From contig NC_031500.1 of assembly GCF_000237925.1 (NCBI RefSeq), positions 868,001 to 932,000 of the forward strand: a DNA stretch of 64,000 bases, given 5' to 3'. The notes beneath the pieces are model-generated. The model was not told the origin of the DNA. It worked only from the letters and a program-made list of their open reading frames with translations, and ran no database searches. The DNA comes from Schistosoma mansoni (Eukaryota; Platyhelminthes; Trematoda; Strigeidida; Schistosomatidae). Positions 56,977 to 64,000 of this stretch are shown piece after piece (position 1 is the stretch's first letter; each line of letters opens with the position of its first letter). Both the position numbers and the translations under genes were made by a program.

Positions 56977-59900
56977 GTAATGTGTATGAATGATGATGTG
57001 ATTGGTTTTGTTTTTAGGATGAGTTTCTATCTATTGTGCCTGTAGATCCACAATCTCATGAACTTATTCATAACCCTACTTATGAAGAATTGTTCGCACC
57101 ATCTGTAAGTGTTGCTCTTTTTTGATATAATCTCCCTCTATCAGTTCGGTCCAGTCAATCCTTTTAAATCTGAAAAACAATTAGCTCCTAAAAATACTTT
57201 AACTGGACATGTCGAAGAGGCTCACGTTAATAAGTTTGCTTTTGAAAACCAGCATAGAACTTTTATGACTTATGGTGAGTTTATGGTAATCTAATCTCTA
57301 TCTATTTATAATAGGTTACGCAGAAGATCCTTCTGTTGAGGGAGGTGCTGATCGACGCTTAGTTGGAGAGCCAGAAAGTATGATGGAAAATGAAGGTGAG
57401 GCTGGTTTGAATAGTTGTACATATCTTTTTTCTCTATTGCTCATTGACTTATCCTACAAATACTGGTATTAAATGTCCTTAAGGTCATTATCTGTTAGAC
57501 TGCGATGTATTGTTAGGTGCAGACCTGATTGAGGTCCTTGCAGTCGTCGTGATTAATGGTTAGAGACGTTGGGTGACATGGCTCACAATTAGTCACAGTG
57601 GTGCAAATGTACTCACTCGTCCCCTTCCCGTTGGTCTTGGGTTTTAGATTCGTATTAAACTTTTCGTCCTACAAATTCATTCGTTATTGGGTTATATTTC
57701 GTATACTTAACATTTCTTATTACCACTGCTACTATTTCTACTTCTACTCTATCAAATCTTAAGAGTTCCACCTCGTACTGATATAGTATGATAACTTGAA
57801 CTGATACACGTTTCAGGTTCTATATTGCTTGTAGCTAACTGACTGACCAAGTCTTCTTACACGCGACTTCACCAAATTCGATCTAATGCCGAGTACACGT
57901 ACTTGTTCAAAGTGCTTTATATTTGTCTTTTCCATAAGTGTCGAAATTCCCAGACCTAAGTATAACTTGAACTTAAGAGTTGTTCAGTGTTGGACTTTTT
58001 TATTGTTTTCATCAAAAAATGTTTCTTGTCACATCTTTCTAGGAAAAACTGCCTGTGAAAAGCGCCAGAAACTTAAAGGTGATCTGCGTAAACGTGATAG
58101 TAATTGGGATCCAACAAGTGAAGATTATACTGGACCATGGGCTAAATATAAAGATGAAGTAACTGTTTCGGTTCCTTCTGAAGAGGATCGTGTTTATTTG
58201 GAAGCATATTTAGCAAAGAAAGCCAGCAAGAGAAAAGTTGTTGAAGAAGCTCCAGTTGAAGAAAAATCTACACTGCATATACCAACACCATATGATTATC
58301 AGGTCAGCTAACTTTTTGTTCAATAAATTGGTGGAGTATAGTGGCTCAGTGGTGAAAATATTTAGCTTTCAGCAACTAGGTTGCGAGTTTAAACTCAGCT
58401 ACACTTAATTCGGAAATGAAAATATAATAGTTTTTGTTAAAAAAATGACCACATTAAGAGAGGATTCAATATAAAGGAAGAATGAGCAATTGTTTTATAT
58501 TTTGAGATTCCTCAGACGTACTCACCTGCTGGCTAATTCGTCACAGGTTAAACTGATACATTTTTTACGTAGTGTCTAAATTATTAACAACTGTTGTGCA
58601 CTATATAAAATAGTATTGTTCTAATCCTTTAATCGATAAAAAAGGTTAACTATAAAAGTGTTAGAAAGCTGCTGCAACTTTGTTGACTTCCTAGTTGAAA
58701 TTTTCATGATGACTTATCAGCTTTCGACGAATTTCTTGAGTGGCATTGGTGAGTAACTGCTTTGCAACCGACATGCTCAAATGGCTTTGATCGCGGCTCC
58801 TCGCTAGAAGTCCTGGACCTATCTCTAGAAATTAGACACTAGTGAACACCGACCGTTGTTGCTACCTTGACGTGGTGGCCGGGCTTGCCTATCGTGATGA
58901 ACCAATCGAGCTATACTGGCTGGAACAATCGTTCCTCAAGGTCCTACCATGCCAGACAGGTCGGTTGAAGAGCGGTAAGACTAAAAGCAGCAAGCCCAAG
59001 GTCCGAAGGCGAAGTCATGCTGCTGACTGTACAGAGGTGTGACGGCAGTAAGGTGTTTCCTTCAGACAACCAGCATAACAGAGATGCTGCCTTCCCACAA
59101 GGAGGGGTGGGGTTAGAAAAGGTCGACCCTAAAAATGCACACCTCGCCTTATCCCATGGTTATCCGTCTCCGGCGGTAAGGTCCTTTGAAGAACGGAGCT
59201 AACACAAAGACTACCCACAAAAAGGTCGTGTGTGACTGACCTCAAGCAGTTGTCCCTTGGGCACTGCGGTCACGCTCTCAGGTCATTAAGACCACTTCTA
59301 ACCCAATTTCCTTTTCAGGTACCTCTAGAAGAACCCTTCCATGGTGTGGGTAACCGGGAAGTGATATTATCCCTCATACCCGTAACTGCACACGAGACCA
59401 AGTTGGTCACTTCCAAATCAGCTTTCGACCTTAGGTGGTAGAATGACTGCAGAAATTAATTGCGCTGTCACAAATATGCATTTGTTGTTTTATATTCTTT
59501 TAAATCTTGAGTTCTAATACGATCTTATTAAGTCCTATCATAATCATCAGTATTACGCTTTCGATAAATTTGGTTTCAATTTTAATATAATATCCCCGCT
59601 TGTAAAACCGTAACCTATAAATAAGATATGAAGTAAATGTATTCAAAGTTACATCCTGTAATTTGTAATGTGAATTTTATCAGTCTTCAATACGTTGTGT
59701 TATCTTTACCCTAACTGATGTTAATGTTGATAGGGTAGAAATTTCTTACATGCACCACATGATATACCGAATGTGAATTTACGAGCAACTGATCCACCAG
59801 AACGATGCTTCTTACCTAAAAGACAAATTCATGAATGGATTAGTGCACATGCACGTGGTGTTGCAGCAATTCGCCTCTTTCCTAAAACTGGTCATTTAAT

Positions 59901-61914
59901 GTTATCTGCTGGAATGGATTCAAAGGTTAAGGTAAATAATCTATTGTCGAGATGTTTTTTTTGTCAGTTTTAACGGTGTGTCGATGTTCAGGTCTCGTAG
60001 TAAGATACTTCCAGTGCCCTGTAAAATCTACATTTCAACCTCAGTCAATTTATGATATAACCAGATCCTATCACATATTATCCTTGGATGACCATTTTAT
60101 TACTATGGGGCATTAACTCAGAGATTAGACTGCTCGACCTTCAACCGCTAAATCTCAGGTCTGAACTCCGCTCTACGTGCTTCGGTTTGATCAACTAGGT
60201 AGTGTCACTAGTCTTTGCACTTAGAGGGTAGCTTGGAGTTGAGTACACATAAATCTGTGTGCCTGGTAAGTGAATATTTATTCATTACTGATTTGGTTGG
60301 TTCCACGCTAGTAGTATAAAAAAGGGGTATAGAATACATATGCGACACACGAGTCACGTGATTTATATGTGGGTGCCCAAACCGAGGCAGGTGGTTTTCT
60401 TAGGAGGCCACACCCGGAGCCTTCGACCTTAAGGTCTGATTCACAAGGCAGTGGAGCAACATCAGGAAATGCAGTCCCATGGTAACCAGTGACCAACGAT
60501 TGATTCATAAGCCATCTGTTTCGTTAGGATCCTGAAGTTCATCTTCACCATGTGTTTGGAATGAAGGTTTTGCAATTCCTCTAAGTGGATCCTTTATATC
60601 CACCAACCCGGTTAAAGCGTCGGACACTCGCTTTTCGTCCTCTCAATTTCGTAAACAACAGTAATGTCATGATAAGTTAGTGAGTAGGACATCCCTGTTA
60701 ATGGCTGTAAACGCGTAGCCATGTGAGAGCGTTTCGAGACGGAGAGCTGACTCTCTCCACCCTCGGCCGTAGCGGGGCATTTGGGGGCACCCATAAACAA
60801 TAGGGATGATCGGAAAATTACCATACTGCATCCTGAATAGATTTAAACTGTAAATGTTAACCATTAGGTCGAAACTTAATGATCTAAATAATAAACATGG
60901 TCACCGTGATATCTTAGTGTCGTTTGAGTTCAATTCCATGTGATACGAATTATTTTTTTCATTTGTATTCTGCTCCATATGTTACTACGAAGCGAGTGGT
61001 CGGACCATGACCCGACATCAGTTTATGAAGTCATTGACAATCGATCTGAGCCATTTTAATGTGTGCAAACTACCTGCTTGGGGTAATATGGCTCAGAATT
61101 ATTCTCAATGATGCAGGCGTATTCATTCCGAAGGTTCCTTACATTTTGTTTTCTTTTTCTGTGCCTATTCTTTCCTATCACCACTGATTCTATTACCACT
61201 TTTACTACTCTAGGATTTGTTTTGAAATAATTTTAACACGCTGTAGTAATGGAGTATGACAGCTTAAGCAGATGTACACATGTCCCAGATTCTACATTGA
61301 GTTTGATTGACTGATAAAACGAAAACATCGTGGATTGGTTGAGGTTAGACATTAACACTGTTGGATGCCGGCTCAGTGGTCTATCGGTTAAGTGCTCTGG
61401 CGCGAGACCGGTAGATCCTGGATTCGAATCTCGCGAGGCGGGATCGTGGATGCGCACTGCTGAGGAGTCCCACAATAGGACGAAACGGCCGTCCAGTGCT
61501 TCCAGGTTTTCCATGGTGGTCTAGCTTCAATTGATTCATGATCTCGTCTACGAAAACATCGAGTTAGTTTCATTTTTTTCTCAGATTATTATACTACTTT
61601 GACTTCACTTTCCTTTTATTTATACCATTAAACATTGTTTATCTTGATAGCTTTGGGAATTATATAAAGAACGTCGATTAATTCGTAGTTATATGGGTCA
61701 TCGTCAAGCTGTTCGTGATGTATCATTTAATAGTGATGGTACAGCATTTTTAAGTGCATCTTATGATCGTTATGTTAAATTATGGGATACAGAAAGTGGT
61801 AAATGTACAAATCAATTCAATTTAAAACGTGTTGCTTATTGTGTACAATTTAATCCAGATGAAGATAAACAACATTTATTTTTGGTTGGTTGTGCTGATA
61901 AGAAAATATTATGT
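56845..61914 (+). CDS. CDC40: Pre-mRNA-processing factor 17 (CDC40/PRP17), N-terminal 384 residues
   Basis: PRP17 is a WD40 protein of the spliceosome that acts around the second catalytic step in the nucleus. Seven coding exons join in phase: 56845-56976, 57018-57104, 57145-57274, 57315-57395, 58043-58302, 59734-59931 and 61651-61914. Residues 1-44 are Ser/Asp-rich. The family's conserved N-terminal blocks follow: NPTYEELFAP, FGPVNPF, HRTFMTYGYAEDPS and TGPWAKYKDE, then YDYQGRNFLH and PPERCFLPKRQIHEW. WD repeats begin at about residue 255 (HARGVAAIRLFP, KVKLWELY; GHRQAVRDVSFNSDG, YDRYVKLWD; FNPDEDKQHLF). The human protein is about 579 residues, so roughly 200 residues with the remaining WD repeats lie beyond 64000. 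The last donor (ATTATGT|gtaagt) is intact. Introns 1-3 are 40-41 bp. Confidence 0.95.
57018..57104 (+). CDS. CDC40: CDC40 exon 2
   Basis: Residues 45-73 after a 41-bp intron (tgtttttag). It contains the conserved NPTYEELFAP block; donor CATCT|gtaagt. Confidence 0.9.
57145..57274 (+). CDS. CDC40: CDC40 exon 3
   Basis: Follows a 40-bp intron (ctctatcag). It encodes FGPVNPFKSEKQLAPKN and HVNKFAFENQHRTFMTY; donor TATG|gtgagt, phase 1. Confidence 0.95.
57315..57395 (+). CDS. CDC40: CDC40 exon 4
   Basis: Follows a 40-bp intron (tataatag). Encodes YAEDPSVEGG and GEPESMMENE; donor GAAG|gtgagg, phase 1. Confidence 0.9.
57505..57848 (+). mobile_element. RTE-like LINE tail in CDC40 intron 4
   Basis: A diverged lineage-a tail (gttagagacgttgggtgacatggctcac) ending in gtagctaactgactgac. 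Confidence 0.7.
58043..58302 (+). CDS. CDC40: CDC40 exon 5
   Basis: Acceptor catctttctag. Lys/Arg/Glu-rich region with TGPWAKYKDE and the conserved LHIPTPYDYQ end; donor TATCAG|gtcagc, phase 0. Confidence 0.95.
58303..58834. other. First part of CDC40 intron 5
   Basis: AT-rich with a faint tRNA-like remnant near 58340-58400; nothing else recognised. Confidence 0.4.
58835..59445 (+). mobile_element. RTE-like LINE 5' leader fragment in CDC40 intron 5
   Basis: A GC-richer stretch (ttgctaccttgacgtggtgg onward) that I associate with the 5' leader of schistosome RTE-like LINEs, partly from memory. The endonuclease ORF does not follow, so it is 3'-truncated or recombined. Confidence 0.5.
59734..59931 (+). 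CDS. CDC40: CDC40 exon 6
   Basis: Acceptor tgttgatag. Encodes GRNFLHAPHD, PPERCFLPKRQIHEW and the first WD repeat; donor GTTAAG|gtaaat. Confidence 0.95.
60322..60796 (-). repeat. Family E repeat in CDC40 intron 6
   Basis: Most of the unit is present in diverged form; the TAAA tail is eroded. Confidence 0.7.
60975..61318 (+). mobile_element. RTE-like LINE tail in CDC40 intron 6
   Basis: A diverged lineage-a tail ending in gattgactgat. A family B SINE inserted immediately after it. Confidence 0.65.
61331..61549 (+). repeat. Family B HHR-SINE in CDC40 intron 6, 12-bp target duplication
   Basis: A young 219-bp plus-strand copy (tggattggttgaggttag to tail) flanked perfectly by acgaaaacatcg (61319-61330 and 61550-61561). 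It carries an A box, a B box and an intact HHR core. Confidence 0.95.
61454..61499 (+). ncRNA. Hammerhead ribozyme, intact core, sense in CDC40 intron
   Basis: GCACUG/CAGUGC, CUGAGGA, GUCC/GGAC, GAAA and GUC all match the consensus. It lies about 150 bp upstream of exon 7 on the transcribed sense strand. Confidence 0.8.
61651..61914 (+). CDS. CDC40: CDC40 exon 7
   Basis: Acceptor atcttgatag. Encodes LWELYKERRLIRSYMGHRQA, the second WD repeat and part of the third; donor TTATGT|gtaagt, phase 0. The next exon is outside the window. Confidence 0.95.
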
Positions 61915-61934
61915 GTAAGTGATTTATTTGTTTT

Positions 61935-62862
61935 AATATATGTTAATCCAGGACTGGCCTGCGTCAACACCTGAACTAAGGATAGGGAGTAAAGTAGTCG
62001 AACGCGTCGACAACTTCACTTATCTTGGAAGTCTGATCAGCCCTAATAGGTTGGTGTCTGACGAAATCTCAGCACGGATTCAAAAAGCTCGTTTAGCTTT
62101 TGCCGACTTACGTCACCTATGGAGAAGACGAGATATCCGTCTATCAATTAAGGGACGAGTATACAGCGCAGCAGTTCGCTCTGTTCTACTTTATGACTGA
62201 CTGCGAAACGCGGCCATTAAGAATAGAAGATACTCATAAGTTACTAGTATTTGACCACAGATGCCTTAGAAATATTGCTCACATATGCTGGGATCACTGG
62301 GTAAGTAATAGCGAGGTTAGACACAGGGTATTAGGGAATGATGGTAAATCAGTTGATGAGTTCATGAATCTCCATCGACTGAGATGGTTAGGGCCACGTG
62401 TTACGTATGCCTGAACACCGATTACCACGACGCACTATGCTGACTAGTGTAGGGTATGGTTGGAAAAGAGTTAGGGGCGGCCACACCAAAACATGGCATC
62501 AGAGCATGAAGTCACTAACTTCTAGTCTGAGCCATGTTGGTAGATGCAGACTACTTGTTTGGGGTCCGCGTGACTATCGTAACCAATGGTTGGAGGCTCT
62601 AGGTGACATGGCTCAGAATCGATCACAATGGCGTAGGTGTATACACTCTTTATCTTCCCTTAAACCGTGACATTAAAATTGCTTCATATCTTTCCTTCTT
62701 CCTGTACTATATCATTATATACAACCTTTCTTTTATATACTACCACCACTAAATTAACTATTTCTATGTATCCGGTGTTGATCTTGTTGTACTAACGAGG
62801 TATGGCAACTTGGACCGATGCATAAATGTGTCTGGTCCTACGTTGTAGCTGACTGACTGTAT
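61935..62862 (+). mobile_element. RTE-like LINE 3' region (lineage a) in CDC40 intron 7
   Basis: Encodes the region after the reverse transcriptase: VERVDNFTYLGSLISPNR, then [40 protein letters not shown] and [11 protein letters not shown] 3' UTR ends in gtagctgactgactg. Frame changes occur near 62200 and near 62400. It is 5'-truncated. Confidence 0.9.
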
Positions 62863-64000
62863 GACTTTTCAGAAATCACTTGAACAAGAAGATTCATTTA
62901 TTGAATACATAGACGACATTGTCGTGTTTGATGAAGATTGACAAAACGTAGTTGTTCGATTGCCTTGAATGACGATAAAAACCTGTTTATAAAGAATTAC
63001 ACTCCCTCTGAGTGCTAAATGTTGCTTCAGAACTGGTTTACGTTAGGACTTAAACTTATGATGATAGGGAGTAAAGTAGTTAAGTATCTCGAACACTTCA
63101 CTTATCTTGAAAGTCTTATCAGCCGTGTTGGGTTGGGTTTTGATGAAATTTAGGAATTGATTTAGAAAGTTCATTTGGCTTTTACCAAATCACGCCTTCA
63201 ATGGCGTAGGTGAGATGTCCATCCACCAACCGAATGACTAGTATACTGCTCAAATATTCACTCTTTTTTACTTTAACGGTGTGAAACGTATCCTTTAAAA
63301 GTAGATGACATTCGTACTTTACCAGTATTTAACCTTTGGTTTCTTCAACATAGTGCTCGCAAATCTTGGAATCACCCAAAGAACAATGTTTAGGTTAAAT
63401 GTAGGCTACTAAGCTAACATGGGAAGTTAGTTGATAATATTATGAATCCTCATCGATTAAGGTGGTTGAATCGTGTATTGGGTGTGCCTAATGTTGGGAT
63501 GGCCCCTGGTGAACTCAAGGAAGCTCTAAAAAGCTCTGAAAGAGCCGAAGACATTCCGTCTAATTGTCTTTCGGAAGAACATTCCAGAATCTCGACGTTT
63601 AGCTTTCCTATTGGACAAGTGCTAAAAACCACTGCATACGGATTGGATGACTGTAATGATGATTTCGTTTTTACTAAAAACTATAAATACCTAAGTGTTT
63701 CGTACCATATTTGGCACTATTGGAATAAGGTTCCGTCCTACTCGTCTTTTGTCTTCTAACTTGTGACTTGGAATGTTCGGGCGTTCGAGTGCTAAAGTTG
63801 TATGCGGTATGGTAAAAAAATACAATTTCTAGATATAACACCCAACTATTGTCCACTTTAATGCTGCACAATGATGTCTAGTTCAGGATGAGATTGGAAG
63901 GAAGCTAGAGACACCTAAACCTAAAACATGGCACCAATCCACGAAAGTCATTAACTGTTGAATTGAGCTGTGTTGGTAGGTGCAGACTACGTAATTGGAG
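62863..64000 (+). mobile_element. Older RTE-like LINE copy interrupted by a solo LTR
   Basis: A diverged relative of the preceding copy (IGSKVVKYLEHFTYLESLIS near 63070; NPHRLRWLNRVLGVP near 63445). It resumes after the LTR at 63841 and runs off the window. Confidence 0.7.
63492..63840 (+). mobile_element. Solo LTR (family G) nested in old RTE copy
   Basis: A 349-bp relative of the LTR at 1901-2242, starting TGTTGGGATGG and ending AGATATAACA. Flanks cctaa/cccaa match at 4 of 5 bases. No internal genes. Confidence 0.7.

Noticed and set aside
60322-60796. Hammerhead ribozyme in family E (GGACGAAAAGCG word)
   Set aside because: GAAA after GGAC is present, but no CUGANGA with a partner stem lies at the right distance.
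61375-61440. tRNA gene
   Set aside because: The A and B boxes are part of SINE family B; no cloverleaf with acceptor and anticodon arms is apparent in any copy.

Overview
The window looks like a piece of a blood-fluke (Schistosoma-type trematode) nuclear genome. Three things point there: AT-rich spliced eukaryotic genes, one with the very short 5' introns known from schistosomes; many copies of an Sm-alpha-like tRNA-derived SINE carrying a hammerhead ribozyme (HHR), a schistosome hallmark; and RTE/SR2-like, CR1-like and Penelope-like retroelements of the kinds described there. The species cannot be fixed from sequence alone. Two 200-base runs of N (8482-8681, 37857-38056) are assembly gaps.

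Host genes. (1) A minus-strand gene at 33689-43651 whose four coding exons join in phase to a 408-residue protein I do not recognise. (2) The first seven coding exons (384 residues) of the splicing factor CDC40/PRP17 on the plus strand, 56845-61914; the rest lies beyond the window. (3) A likely small single-pass membrane protein of 111 residues at 19456-19791. The 5' ends of genes 1 and 2 face away from each other across about 13 kb.

Repeats make up much of the rest. Three SINE families each join a tRNA-like A/B-box region to an HHR module: family A (Sm-alpha-like, tandem period 335-338 bp), family B (period about 404-417 bp) and family D (about 230 bp without its nested insertion). I count 14 HHR copies with the conserved core (CUGANGA and GAAA) unbroken. 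Other repeats are E (about 560 bp with a TAAA-rich tail), F (about 370 bp), two RTE-like LINE lineages, one CR1-like LINE, two Penelope-like fragments with a GIY-YIG domain, and two families of solo LTRs with 5-bp target duplications.

Layout: 1-9758 LINE tails, solo LTRs and old SINEs; 9759-19005 SINEs, the CR1-like LINE and a Penelope-like element; 19110-19890 the small membrane-protein gene; 20340-33631 repeats nested in repeats; 33689-43651 the 408-residue gene with repeat-filled introns; 43685-45240 SINE dimers; 45241-56844 mostly unique AT-rich DNA with a double perfect palindrome at 50245-50315; 56845-64000 CDC40 with LINEs and SINEs in its later introns.

The most unusual observation is that many HHR-SINE copies are fold-backs: a minus-strand part joined directly to a plus-strand part of the same family, often at a 4-8 base word shared by both. 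Junctions differ between copies. In at least four cases (9759-10281, 25482-25796, 37713-38157, 52835-53295) one perfect 10-14 bp target duplication flanks the whole inverted structure, so each appears to have inserted as one piece. Intact ribozymes on the sense strand also lie just upstream of exons in both spliced genes.
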